DNA from: Methanoculleus oceani
GTDB lineage: Archaea; Halobacteriota; Methanomicrobia; Methanomicrobiales; Methanoculleaceae
NCBI RefSeq assembly: GCF_023702065.1
Contig: NZ_QFDM01000002.1
Coordinates: forward strand, 806,001 to 870,000
Reading direction: 5' to 3'
Length of the DNA: 64,000 nt
The notes below the pieces were generated by a model. The model did not search any database, had not been told where the DNA came from, and was given only the letters and a program-made list of their open reading frames with translations. Below are positions 8,756 through 17,735 of the stretch, in pieces; the stretch's first letter is position 1; each line of letters begins with the position of its first letter. The translations under genes and the position numbers were made by a program.

Positions 8756-11377
8756 ATGACCGACGGACCGACCCCGGCAATGCGGCAGTATTATTCAGTG
8801 AAGGCCAGGTACCCCGATGCCGTCCTCTTCTTCCGGATGGGGGACTTCTACGAGACCTTCGGCGAGGATGCCGGCGTGGTGGCCCGGGAACTCGACATCA
8901 CCCTGACGGCCCGGGGCAGGGACAAGAACGGCGACCGGATGCCGCTCGCGGGCGTCCCCCATCACGCCGCCGACGGCTACATCGCCCGCCTGGTGAACAA
9001 GGGCTACAAGGTGGTGATCTGCGACCAGATTGAGGACCCCAAAACCGCAAAAGGCGTGGTGAAGCGGGACGTCACGAGGGTGATCACCCCGGGAACGCTG
9101 ATCGACTCCTCGATGCTCGGTTCTGCCGGCGCCCACTACCTTATGGCGGTCGCCCCCGACCGGAAGGAGACCTTCGGCCTCGCGTTTCTCGACGTCTCCA
9201 CCGGCGAGTTCTTCGTCTCCTCCGGGAGCGGCGGGCGCGACTACGCCGAGATCGTCTCGGAGGTCGTCAGGTACCGTCCCTCTGAGGCGATCGTCCCGGA
9301 GAGCCTCGCGGACGCGCTCCCCAACCGGCTCGAAGCCCTCGGGGTGACGGTGAGCCGCTACCGCGACGATGCCTTCGACCCCGACGCGGCGTGCGAGCGC
9401 CTCTGCGGGCAGTTCGGGACGGCGACGCTCGACGGCTACGGGTGCGCCGGGATGACGGGGGCAATCGCCGCGGCCGGGGCGGCGCTCCGCTACGCACAGG
9501 AGACCCAGCAGTCGCCCCTCTCCCACATCTCGGGGCTCGCGACGAAGGTTCCGACAGGAAACATGGTGCTCGACGCGATCACCCTCCGGAACCTGGAGAT
9601 CACAACGGGCATCCGCGGCGTTGGCGACGGGAGCACGCTTCTTGCCGCGCTCGACGTCACGGAGACCCCGATGGGGAGCCGGACGATGCGGTCGTTCCTG
9701 ATCGGCCCCCTGCTCGGGAAAGAGGCCATCGAGGGGAGGCTCGATGCGGTGGAGTGGTTCTTCGACCACGCGCTCGACCGGCAGGAACTCCGCGCAGCGC
9801 TCGGCGACTTCGCCGATATCGAGCGGATAGCGGGAAGGATCGCCTACGGGAACGCCGGGCCCCGGGATCTCGGGACGCTCAGGGATTCGCTTGAAGCGAT
9901 CCCGGACCTCAAAGGGCTTTTTGACGCCGACGCCCCGGCCCTGGTCCGCGAGGCCCTCGACGCGATGAGCGACCATGCCCGGGTCACGGACCTCGTCGGG
10001 CGGGCGATCGTGGACGAACCCCCGGCACGCGCGTTGGCCGGCGGGATGATCCGCGAGAGGTTCAACGAGAAACTCGACGAACTCCGGCACCTCGCGACGT
10101 CCGGGAAGGACTGGATCGTGGAGTTCCAGCAGCAGGAGCGGGAGAGGACCTCTATAAAGTCCCTCAAGATCGGCTACAACCGGGTCTTCGGCTATTACAT
10201 CGAGGTGACGAGACCGAACCTGCACCTGGTGCCGCCGGAGTACGAGCGCCGGCAGACGACGGCGAACGGCGAGCGCTACACGATACCCGACCTCCGGGAG
10301 AAGGAAGCGATGATCGCGACCGCCGAGGAGCGGCTTTCGGCACTCGAGGCGGAGATCTACGCCGAGCTCGTCCGGACGCTCGCGGCGGAGGTCCCCGGTC
10401 TCCAGGCGACCGCCCGGGCGGTGGGACTGCTCGACGTTTACGCGGCCCTCGCCGAGGTCGCCGCCCGCTACGGCTACACCCGCCCGGCGATCGAGGAGAG
10501 CGGCCGGACCATCATCCGGGACGGGCGCCACCCGGTGGTGGAGCGGCACCTTCCCGTACCGTTCGTCCCGAACGACACGGACCTCGATGCCGCCGGCGAC
10601 CAGATCATGATCATCACCGGGGCGAACATGGCAGGCAAGTCCACCTACATGCGGGCGGTGGCGCTCTGCTGCATCATGGCCCAGATGGGGAGTTTCGTCC
10701 CGGCCCGGCACGCCACCGTCGGGATCGCGGACCGGGTCTTCACCCGGGTGGGAGCGTTTGACGATCTCGCCTCCGGACAGTCCACGTTCATGGTCGAGAT
10801 GCTCGAACTCGCAAACATCTTAAACAACGCGACGCCGCGAAGCCTGGTGATCCTCGACGAGATCGGACGGGGGACGAGCACGCTCGACGGGTGCTCGATC
10901 GCCCGGGCGGTGGTGGAGTTCCTGCACGGGAGGGCGGTCGCGGGCCCCCGGACCCTCTTTGCGACCCACTTCCACGACCTGATCGACCTTGAAGGATCGC
11001 TCAAACGGGTGAAGAACTTCCACTTCGCCGTGAAAGATACCGGGAGCGACGTCGTCTTCCTCCGTAAGATCATCCCCGGCGCGACCGACAGAAGTTACGG
11101 CGTCCACGTGGCGCACCTTGCCGGGATCCCGAAGAAGGTGACCGACCGGGCAATGGAACTCTTAAAGGAGGCATCAACGCGGGAGTTCTCGGGCGGACCG
11201 CGGGCTCCCCGCTACACCCAGATGCTCCTCGTCGACCACGGCGAGGGGGTCGCGGAGGAGAACCCGGCGGTCAGGGAACTCAAGAGACTGAACCCGGACG
11301 AGATGACGCCGATCGAAGCCCTGACCACCCTCTGCCGGCTCCAGAGGCTTGCGAACGGGGAGGAAGGAGAACGGTGA
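8756..11377 (+). CDS. mutS: DNA mismatch repair protein MutS
   Basis: An 873-residue MutS1-type protein that recognises mismatches and recruits MutL. The mismatch-reading Phe-x-Glu motif lies in MGDFYETFGED (F31, E33). The connector, lever and clamp regions follow, then the ATPase with Walker A GANMAGKSTYMR, FMVEMLELANIL, Walker B LVILDEIGRGTSTLDG and a helix-turn-helix end. A strong Shine-Dalgarno sequence (aaggaga) sits just before the ATG. The gene overlaps mutL by 4 nt. MutS1/MutL pairs are bacterial in type and found in mesophilic archaea, so acquisition by transfer is likely, although base composition now matches the genome. Confidence 0.97.
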   Translation: MTDGPTPAMRQYYSVKARYPDAVLFFRMGDFYETFGEDAGVVARELDITLTARGRDKNGDRMPLAGVPHHAADGYIARLVNKGYKVVICDQIEDPKTAKGVVKRDVTRVITPGTLIDSSMLGSAGAHYLMAVAPDRKETFGLAFLDVSTGEFFVSSGSGGRDYAEIVSEVVRYRPSEAIVPESLADALPNRLEALGVTVSRYRDDAFDPDAACERLCGQFGTATLDGYGCAGMTGAIAAAGAALRYAQETQQSPLSHISGLATKVPTGNMVLDAITLRNLEITTGIRGVGDGSTLLAALDVTETPMGSRTMRSFLIGPLLGKEAIEGRLDAVEWFFDHALDRQELRAALGDFADIERIAGRIAYGNAGPRDLGTLRDSLEAIPDLKGLFDADAPALVREALDAMSDHARVTDLVGRAIVDEPPARALAGGMIRERFNEKLDELRHLATSGKDWIVEFQQQERERTSIKSLKIGYNRVFGYYIEVTRPNLHLVPPEYERRQTTANGERYTIPDLREKEAMIATAEERLSALEAEIYAELVRTLAAEVPGLQATARAVGLLDVYAALAEVAARYGYTRPAIEESGRTIIRDGRHPVVERHLPVPFVPNDTDLDAAGDQIMIITGANMAGKSTYMRAVALCCIMAQMGSFVPARHATVGIADRVFTRVGAFDDLASGQSTFMVEMLELANILNNATPRSLVILDEIGRGTSTLDGCSIARAVVEFLHGRAVAGPRTLFATHFHDLIDLEGSLKRVKNFHFAVKDTGSDVVFLRKIIPGATDRSYGVHVAHLAGIPKKVTDRAMELLKEASTREFSGGPRAPRYTQMLLVDHGEGVAEENPAVRELKRLNPDEMTPIEALTTLCRLQRLANGEEGER

Positions 11378-13128
11378 CGAAGATACGGGTCCTCGACCCC
11401 GATACCGTGAACCAGATCGCCGCCGGCGAGGTCGTGGAGCGGCCCGCATCGGTGGTGAAGGAACTCCTGGAGAACGCGATCGATGCGGGGTCGACGAGCA
11501 TCCTTATCGACGTCTCCTCGGACATGGGGGGGATCGCGAAGATCCGGGTGACCGACAACGGCGAGGGCATGACACCGGAAGAGGCGGCCCTTGCGTTCCA
11601 TCCCCACGCGACGAGCAAGATCCGGGATATCGCCGATCTCTGTGCCATCCGCACCCTGGGGTTCCGGGGGGAGGCGCTCGCGAGCATCGCCGCCGTCGCG
11701 GAGGTGACCCTGATCACCCGTCCCGGGGGAGCCGGGGCGCTCGCCGGAACGAGAGTAGTCATCCGGGGAGGGGAGATCATCGAGAAGAGCGAGGTGGGGG
11801 CGCCTGAGGGGACGACGGTCGTCGTGGAGCGCCTCTTCTACAACACCCCCGCCCGCCGGAAGTTCCTCAAAAGCAGGAACACCGAGCTCGCCCACATCTA
11901 CGCGGTCGTGGAGAACCTGGCCCTCGCGCACGGCGAGGTCGCCTTCCGGGTGGTGCACAACGGGAAGGAGCGGATGGCGACCCAGCGGTCGGGGGGGCTC
12001 CTGAACACCATCGCAGGCCTCTACGGCGCCGAACTCGCCCGGTCGCTCGTCCCGGTCGAAGGAGGGCTCCTCTTCCTCCGTATCGGCGGCTACGTCTCCC
12101 GGCCGTCGGAGAGCAGGGGGAACCCGTCGCAGGTGGTCATCAGCATCAATGGCAGGAGCATCGCCTCCCGCCAGATCGCCGCCGCCGTCAGGGAGGGCTA
12201 CGGCACCCTCCTCCCGAAGGACCGTTACCCGGTGGCGTTCCTCGACCTCTCGATCGACACCGATCTCGTGGACGTCAACGTTCACCCGACGAAAAGGGAG
12301 GTCCGCCTCTCCCGGGAGCGCGAGATCCTCCCGGCGGTTGCGGCCGCCGTCGAGGAGGCGCTTGCCGGGCACGACCTCGTCGGAGACATACCGGCCGAGC
12401 CGGTGCAGCAGCAGATCGTCCCGCGGGAGCCCGGACCGGAGCCGGCACCGGCGGCCGGCGAGCCCGGAGCGTCCTACACCGCGGGGCACCGCGAACTCGC
12501 CCTCTCCGACAAGCAGCTCCGCCGGACGGAGACGGAGGGGGGAGAGAACCTCCTCCCGGCCATGGAGCCGATCGGGCAGGTGGCGGCGACCTACATCGTG
12601 GCGGAGGGGGCCGACGGCACCCTCTACCTCGTTGACCAGCACGCGGCCCATGAGCGGATCCTCTACGACCAGGTCGTGGAGCAGCGCGATGCAAAAGCCG
12701 GGTCGCAGGAACTGATCATGCCCGTCGTCCTCTCGCTCCGTCCAAAGGAGTCGGCCGCGCTCCGGGACGCGATGCCGCTCCTTGCCGACGGGGGGTTCGT
12801 GGTGGAGGAGTTCGGCCGGGATACCTTCGCCGTCCGGGCGGTGCCCGCGGCCCTCGGCGCGGTCGAAGACCCCGGGACGGTCAGGGAGACGATCGCCGAC
12901 CTCCTCGCCGACGCGTCCCGCACCGTCCCCGACCGGCGGGAGGCGGTCACCTGCATCGTCGCCTGCAGGGGTGCGGTGAAGGCCGGCGCCCTTCTCACGC
13001 ACGACCAGCAGAAACGCCTCCTCGCACAGCTCGCCCGGACGAAGACCCCCTGGACGTGCCCGCACGGGAGGCCGACGGTGGTGGCGTTCGATAAGAGGAA
13101 ACTCGACGGGATGTTCCGGCGGGGGTAG
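11374..13128 (+). CDS. mutL: DNA mismatch repair protein MutL
   Basis: A 584-residue MutL starting at a GTG that overlaps the mutS stop. The GHKL ATPase motifs are intact: ELLENAIDAGS, DNGEGM, HATSKI and GFRGEAL. The family signature and NVHPTKREV mark the transducer domain. After a Pro/Ala-rich linker, the C-terminal domain has DQHAAHERILYD, ACRGAVKAG and CPHGRPT, the motifs of nicking MutL proteins. The final Glu of the DQHA(x)2E(x)4E motif is Asp here, a conservative change. The protein is thus probably an endonuclease-type MutL, as expected without MutH. It forms a two-gene unit with mutS. Confidence 0.96.
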   Translation: MTKIRVLDPDTVNQIAAGEVVERPASVVKELLENAIDAGSTSILIDVSSDMGGIAKIRVTDNGEGMTPEEAALAFHPHATSKIRDIADLCAIRTLGFRGEALASIAAVAEVTLITRPGGAGALAGTRVVIRGGEIIEKSEVGAPEGTTVVVERLFYNTPARRKFLKSRNTELAHIYAVVENLALAHGEVAFRVVHNGKERMATQRSGGLLNTIAGLYGAELARSLVPVEGGLLFLRIGGYVSRPSESRGNPSQVVISINGRSIASRQIAAAVREGYGTLLPKDRYPVAFLDLSIDTDLVDVNVHPTKREVRLSREREILPAVAAAVEEALAGHDLVGDIPAEPVQQQIVPREPGPEPAPAAGEPGASYTAGHRELALSDKQLRRTETEGGENLLPAMEPIGQVAATYIVAEGADGTLYLVDQHAAHERILYDQVVEQRDAKAGSQELIMPVVLSLRPKESAALRDAMPLLADGGFVVEEFGRDTFAVRAVPAALGAVEDPGTVRETIADLLADASRTVPDRREAVTCIVACRGAVKAGALLTHDQQKRLLAQLARTKTPWTCPHGRPTVVAFDKRKLDGMFRRG

Positions 13129-13311
13129 GGTGGGCGGCCCGGGGATACCCCGCAGGGAACTATCGCATATAACCAGCCTTTTTTGAGATTAGTCGAGAAT
13201 AATTGGCTTTAAGGGCAAAAGCCCGTATGACAATGGCTTTATTCTCAGGAGATCAGAACGGCTATATGTCACAGCGGGACTGACCCGCTGCAGACGAAAG
13301 GATTGAATCAT
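13129..13311. other. Intergenic region after mutL
   Basis: No gene is seen here. A T-rich run (ccttttttgag) after mutL could end its transcript. A second, similar T-run (ctttttttgaga) lies near 13543, after the next small gene. A short hairpin-forming stretch (gggcaaaagccc) lies near 13213. The right part holds the promoter elements described in the next entry. Confidence 0.5.
13262..13290 (+). promoter_or_regulatory. TATA-like box followed by a perfect palindrome
   Basis: An AT-rich ctatatg at about 13262-13268 is followed by a perfect 7-bp inverted repeat, cagcggg and cccgctg, separated by 5 nt (13272-13290). It ends some 20 nt before the GTG of the small gene at 13312. Given the usual 25-nt distance from TATA box to start of transcription, the palindrome would lie over the promoter. 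An operator is therefore more likely than an mRNA hairpin. The regulator is unknown. Confidence 0.4.
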
Positions 13312-13479
13312 GTGACACTACTCCAGCAGATTCGCCTCTGGATGATGACCAGGAGCAGGGGGAAGCAGTATCATGACTGTGAGAACGACTCAGTCATCGA
13401 ACCCTACTTCGATATCTCTCCCGAAGCGACCCTCCCTTCGGATATCCCCGATATCCCGCTGGAAGAGATCATCAGGTGA
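13312..13479 (+). CDS. Small hypothetical protein (55 aa)
   Basis: A 55-residue reading frame from GTG, preceded by a good ribosome-binding sequence (aaagga) about 8 nt upstream and by a TATA-like box with palindrome. The protein starts basic (QQIRLWMMTRSRGKQYHDC) and ends acidic with repeated Asp-Ile-Pro. I do not recognise a family. The regulated-looking promoter and the codon pattern (third-position C/G) support a real gene, but conservation would be needed to be sure. Confidence 0.45.
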   Translation: MTLLQQIRLWMMTRSRGKQYHDCENDSVIEPYFDISPEATLPSDIPDIPLEEIIR

Positions 13480-13650
13480 CGGGGAACGTCCCCCCAAACG
13501 TCCTGCCGAACGGATCACCTCTCAGTAATCTCATATCACCCGCCACCTTTTTTTGAGAACACCGTCTCCACCGTGTGCTGCCCTCATGGCCCGGGCGGTT
13601 CCAGGAGTATCACCGGGAGTCCGGACGGGGGCATGGCCCGGAAAAAGGGG

Positions 13651-14244
13651 TCAGAGAAACCGGAACGACTCCGCCGTCGGAGCCGCATCGACGTTGTAAG
13701 CATCGTACTCCGGAGGGAACACCGTGTGCATGACCGAGTAGACGGCGTTGTCCCTGACGGCATAACGGATGACGAAAGTGTACCGGTCCTCGTCGACGAT
13801 GGGGACGGAGTAGACCGACTCGTACGCCGGGATGCCGTCGAGAGAAGTCTTCTCCGTGGAGACCCATTCGGCCCCGATATCGGCCTTGAGATCCTCTGTG
13901 TAGGTCGCGTTCAGCGCCTCGAGAACCTTCTCCGCATCGGCGGTTCCCTGGCCCGGGAGCGGGTTCGTGTTCACGCGGACCTCCTCGTGCTTATCCGGCG
14001 AGGAGAACCATACGCTCTCGCCCGACTCGGTGTAGAACCATCCCTCCGGGCAGGTGACGGCATAGCCGTAGGTGGCGTTGATATAGGTGCCGTTCCCGGG
14101 AACAGGCGCCGGCGTCGGGGTCGGGACAGGGGTCGGGCCGGGCTCAGGCGACTGCGGCGAGAAGAGTCCCGGCAGCAGAACCGCCAGGACAACGGCCAGA
14201 GCAGCCACAAGAACACCGATGATCAGCAGTCTCTGTGATTTCAT
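13651..14244 (-). CDS. Membrane-anchored extracytoplasmic protein, PsbP-like
   Basis: A 197-residue protein with one N-terminal membrane segment (about residues 7-27), then a Pro/Thr linker (PTPVPTPTPAP) as in many archaeal surface proteins, then a globular domain. That domain begins with NATYGYAVTCPEGWFYTES and continues with a PsbP/DUF1795-like pattern (a Tyr-Gly-hydrophobic strand followed by P-x-G-W). It is probably displayed outside the cell on a single anchor. The function of this group in archaea is not known. It is a single gene; the next gene on the same strand lies about 150 nt upstream. Confidence 0.7.
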   Translation of the reverse strand: MKSQRLLIIGVLVAALAVVLAVLLPGLFSPQSPEPGPTPVPTPTPAPVPGNGTYINATYGYAVTCPEGWFYTESGESVWFSSPDKHEEVRVNTNPLPGQGTADAEKVLEALNATYTEDLKADIGAEWVSTEKTSLDGIPAYESVYSVPIVDEDRYTFVIRYAVRDNAVYSVMHTVFPPEYDAYNVDAAPTAESFRFL

Positions 14245-14395
14245 GCTATCCGGTTACGTGGCCCGGACAAGGATAAATACTCTTCAGTCGGGTTCTGGTG
14301 ACGGCCGCGATCATTCCTTCGATCGGCGGGCGTGTCGGGGCGGCATGTTCCCGGAGAGGGAGAAGACCTCTTCGCCTGCGTTTTGGCGGCTGCCA

Positions 14396-15265
14396 TCAGG
14401 AAACCCCGACGACCGAAGCCGCCGCGGGAGCACGGACGTCGGCGATCAGGTCGTCGAGGGTATCCACGTACTTCACCCGGATGCCGAGGTTCTCCTCGAT
14501 GTACTCTTTCGTATCCATGACGACCGGCCGTTGCCTCGCTATCCTCAGTCCGCCGAACGAACGGTCCTCCTCCCGGTACTCGATCATCTGGTCGTTCTCG
14601 TCCGAGAGGATCAGGAGCGTCTTCCCGCTCACCGCGGCGGCCTCGGCCTTCTCGAGGATTCCGCCGACCGGGCCGATCTTCCCGTTCTCATCGATGGTCC
14701 CGGTCACGGTCACGCTCTCGTTGAGCGGGAAGTCCTCCAGCACCGAGAGGAGGAGCGTGGCCATCAACGCCCCGGCGCTGGGGCCGTCGATCTCGGAGAC
14801 CTCTTCCGGGCCCTGGATGCTGAAGATGATATCGCTCTCCGCAAGGTTCACGCGGGAGTGGTTGGCGGCGACAACGACCGCAAGGTTCGCGGCGTCCTGA
14901 AAGACTATCCCCATCAGGGGTGTCGTCTGGATGAGCACCCTCCCCTTGCCGGGCACGACCTCGACCGAGACGTTCACCATCGCCCCCTCCTCGATCACCT
15001 CCTCGTAGAGGAACGGGCCGCCCCGGTCGACCTCGATCTTCTGAAGAATGACCGGCACCTGCATCGAGGCAGCACTCCCGTTCGCCGGCCCTCTTCCGGG
15101 CGGGAGAGGGGTCAGTGTCGCAGTCGGGAGGGTATCGGTCTCCTCCGGTTTGGAGAGCGCCGGGGAGAGGTCGTCCGCCGGCACGAGGACGACGGCCAGG
15201 AGGAAGACGTTCGCAACAAGCGATAGAACGAGCAGAATCGTCAGGGTCTTCTCCCGTATGCGCAT
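14396..15265 (-). CDS. Membrane-anchored Lon-type (S16) protease domain protein
   Basis: About 289 residues with one N-terminal membrane segment (TILLVLSLVANVFLLAVVLV) and a C-terminal S16 protease domain without an ATPase. The nucleophile is in EIDGPSAGALMA (Ser of GPSAG). The catalytic Lys lies about 40 residues later in GTIDENGKIGPVGGI. The layout, with the domain outside the membrane, matches the archaeal secreted Lon-like proteins. Its targets are unknown. I used the ATG at 15265; a GTG 18 nt upstream also fits. The upstream 500 nt hold hairpin repeats and the promoter of the divergent lipoprotein gene. Confidence 0.8.
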   Translation of the reverse strand: MRIREKTLTILLVLSLVANVFLLAVVLVPADDLSPALSKPEETDTLPTATLTPLPPGRGPANGSAASMQVPVILQKIEVDRGGPFLYEEVIEEGAMVNVSVEVVPGKGRVLIQTTPLMGIVFQDAANLAVVVAANHSRVNLAESDIIFSIQGPEEVSEIDGPSAGALMATLLLSVLEDFPLNESVTVTGTIDENGKIGPVGGILEKAEAAAVSGKTLLILSDENDQMIEYREEDRSFGGLRIARQRPVVMDTKEYIEENLGIRVKYVDTLDDLIADVRAPAAASVVGVS

Positions 15266-15312
15266 ACGCTGCCCGAATATCACTCATCCGGATATATACC
15301 TTTCCGCTGAGC

Positions 15313-15468
15313 GACGGTTCGCTAGAACCGGAGCTCGAGCACCGAAGAACGATGTTCCATCAGGAACGGAGTTCGAGCACCGGAGGTGCGAGGTGCGACT
15401 GGTGACTGGCGCGAGCATCGCGAGCGGCAGGAGCTTGAGCACCATAGGTGCGACGGCTCGTTAGAGCC
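15313..15468 (+). repeat. Mini-hairpin repeat array, copy A
   Basis: A string of short perfect hairpins joined by a conserved linker GGAGYTYGA (15330-15338, 15368-15376, 15430-15438). Hairpins: ggttc/gaacc (15316-15329), gttcc/ggaac (15354-15367), gcacc/ggtgc with loop gga (15377-15389), cgcga/tcgcg (15410-15422), gcacc/ggtgc with loop ata (15439-15451) and ggctc/gagcc (15455-15468). Stem sequences differ while pairing is kept. Related arrays lie at 32713-32893 and 54927-55041. A larger inverted repeat (aacactgc and gcagtgtt) follows just after 15470. Confidence 0.75.
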
Positions 15469-15469
15469 G

Positions 15470-15787
15470 GGGCAAACACTGCTCCCCGGCAGTGCCGGTG
15501 CAGTGTTCCGGGCCCTCATCGTTACCCTCCGGACGCCGCCCCTCAACTCGCAGATCCGGGTCAGGGCTCCGGCTTTTTGACCGCCTTCACCCGTCATCGT
15601 ACCTTCTGCAACGGGCCGTCCCAGCAGGGTCTGCAGGTCATCACGCTCCGCCCCCTCACTCTTGAACCATTCCGGACCTAAAAAGCCGATAGCCGGCAAA
15701 TTTCACCAGGATTCTCACGCTTCGCTCCGTAGCGCACACAGGAACACTTCAATACGATTTTATCCTCCTCTGCCGGAAGAAAAAGTA
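15470..15787. other. Intergenic region before the lipoprotein gene
   Basis: No gene is seen. It begins with an 8-bp inverted repeat, aacactgc and gcagtgtt, that may fold into a hairpin. It ends with an AT-rich stretch (acgattttatcctc) about 35 nt before the ATG at 15788, which could hold the promoter. Confidence 0.45.
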
Positions 15788-17605
15788 ATGAACCAGGTAC
15801 CAGAGCGCCTCCTGCGCGTTTACCTGCCCGCGTGCGTCCTCGGCGTGACGATCCTCCTCATCGCCGCTGCAGGCTGCACGAACACCGCCTCGGCAGATGG
15901 TGATTCCATCTCCGGGAACGTGGTGGGGGATTACGCGGGAGGAACAATCTACGTTGCGGCGATCGACGCCGCGGCGTATACGGCATCGGATATCAGGGTT
16001 ATGGAGACCGGGGAGCATCCCGAACGCTCGCAATACGTCAGCGGTTTTGCCGCGCTCGATGCGCCGGGCGATTACGTCATCTCCGGACTTCCCCCGGGCA
16101 ACTACACCATCTACGCCTGGGCGGATACGGATGACAACGGCCGGATCGACCACCTCGATTACCGCGACCCGACCGGGTGGTACTGCACGCCGTCGCACCT
16201 TACCCCCGTCGGAGTCGCCGTTACGCCCGGAAGTGCCGCGACCGGGATCGATGTAACCCTCGTCGCCCCGGCGCCCTACCCCGACGATGATCGGGAGATC
16301 GCCGTCGGCAGCGGCGGCGGAAGGCTCACGGTCCAGAAAGGCTGCCACGTTCTCCAGGTATGGGGAACGCCGGAGGAGCGGGCGCATGCCTACGGCTACC
16401 TCTGCGGCCCGCAGATCCGGGACTGGATCGACTACGTCCTGATCGAGTCGTTCATGCAGTCGCCCGCCGACTACGAGGACCTCTTCATCCCCTACATCAG
16501 GGAGCACATGGCACCGGCAAACCCGACGTACATGGCCGAACTCGACGCCATGCTCGCCGGGATGACCGCAGGCGGCACGGATCTCTACCTCCCGCCGGTC
16601 TCGCGGAACATCACCCGCTACGACCTCCTCGCGGAGAACACCTACGACTTCATGCTCTACTACAAACTCTACGGCCTCTACATGGGCGATCTCGGCATCA
16701 ACCGCACCGTGACCGGCGACGCCGGCGTCTCGCCGCACCTCTGCACGAGCGCGATCGCCTGGGGCAACCTGACGGAGAACGACGAGCTTGCCGGCGGGTT
16801 GATCCACGGCAAGAACATGGACGGCGAGAACGACCTGCGGAAGGTCACGGTGAACGGCCTGCTCGTCATCGCGACCGACCCGGGTCCGGGCGCGAAACGC
16901 ACGGTCGGGATAGACTGGCCCGGGTTCATCGGGACGTTCAACGGCATGAACGAGGACGGCCTTGTGCTCGTGCCCCACTCGTCGCCGTCGATCCCTGACT
17001 GGAACGCGACCAACCTCACGCCCACCACCTTCCTCTACATGGATACGCTCAGGAGCGAGAGCGACGTTGCCGGGGCGTGGGCCTACTGGGAGAAGGCGAA
17101 CGGGACCAGGACCGGCGGAAACAACGCGGGGGTCTCGGCACCCTACGGGAACGGGACGGGAAGCGTCCCGGCGGCCTTCGAGACGGACTCCTACGGCGGC
17201 GCGGTGCGAGGACCGGGCGTCGTCGAACCGGACGACTGCCTGCTCATCGCGAACAACTACTACCTCTACCGGGGCGCCTATCCCCCTGCGGTCGAGCGGG
17301 TGGACGGCTGCCACGCCGGGGTCAGGGACACTGACTACCGCTACCGGAACATGCTCGCCGTTCTCGACGGCTACCGGGAGGAAGGAAAGACCATCGGCAC
17401 GCCCGAGATGATCGCGCTCATGCAGTCGGCGTCCGTCTCGGAGGAGTACCGGGGCACCACCGAGTACACCTTCATCGCGTACCCGGATGCGGGTGCGTTC
17501 GCCATTGCAAAGGAGGACCTCGCGGCGGGGATTTTAGATGCACCGTTCGCGGAGTTCGCGCACTTTGAGTTCGACGAGGTTTTCGAGCGACCCTCCCCGG
17601 CGTGA
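15788..17605 (+). CDS. Lipoprotein with Ntn-hydrolase (peptidase C45-like) domain
   Basis: A 605-residue exported protein. The signal region ends in LLIAAAGC, a lipobox-like site with Cys30 as the likely lipid anchor. A beta-rich domain follows (about residues 38-150, with APGDYVISGLPPGNYTIYAW and a Ca-binding-like DTDDNGRIDHLD). A long domain resembles acyl-coenzyme A:6-aminopenicillanic-acid transferase/C45 hydrolases: GTPEERAHAYGYLCG, then SPHLCTSAIAWGN with the candidate nucleophile Cys, GGLIHGKNMDG and WPGFIGTFNGMNEDGLVL. Such enzymes cleave amide bonds. The frame is open upstream, but the ATG at 15788 gives a proper signal sequence. The substrate is unknown. Confidence 0.75.
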   Translation: MNQVPERLLRVYLPACVLGVTILLIAAAGCTNTASADGDSISGNVVGDYAGGTIYVAAIDAAAYTASDIRVMETGEHPERSQYVSGFAALDAPGDYVISGLPPGNYTIYAWADTDDNGRIDHLDYRDPTGWYCTPSHLTPVGVAVTPGSAATGIDVTLVAPAPYPDDDREIAVGSGGGRLTVQKGCHVLQVWGTPEERAHAYGYLCGPQIRDWIDYVLIESFMQSPADYEDLFIPYIREHMAPANPTYMAELDAMLAGMTAGGTDLYLPPVSRNITRYDLLAENTYDFMLYYKLYGLYMGDLGINRTVTGDAGVSPHLCTSAIAWGNLTENDELAGGLIHGKNMDGENDLRKVTVNGLLVIATDPGPGAKRTVGIDWPGFIGTFNGMNEDGLVLVPHSSPSIPDWNATNLTPTTFLYMDTLRSESDVAGAWAYWEKANGTRTGGNNAGVSAPYGNGTGSVPAAFETDSYGGAVRGPGVVEPDDCLLIANNYYLYRGAYPPAVERVDGCHAGVRDTDYRYRNMLAVLDGYREEGKTIGTPEMIALMQSASVSEEYRGTTEYTFIAYPDAGAFAIAKEDLAAGILDAPFAEFAHFEFDEVFERPSPA

Positions 17606-17735
17606 GGGAGACTCGCCGCTCTTTTTCATCAAAACACGCAAGAAAACCGCACATGCCGTTTTGCGGACTATTTTCCGGCCGAAAATCCAGACGACAGGCG
17701 GCGCCGTGCGACACTCGAACCTGCTACCCGGAAAA

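Noticed and set aside
11212-13065. A 617-codon open frame on the - strand across mutL
   Set aside because: Antisense of mutL with biased composition; mutL motifs are intact on the + strand.
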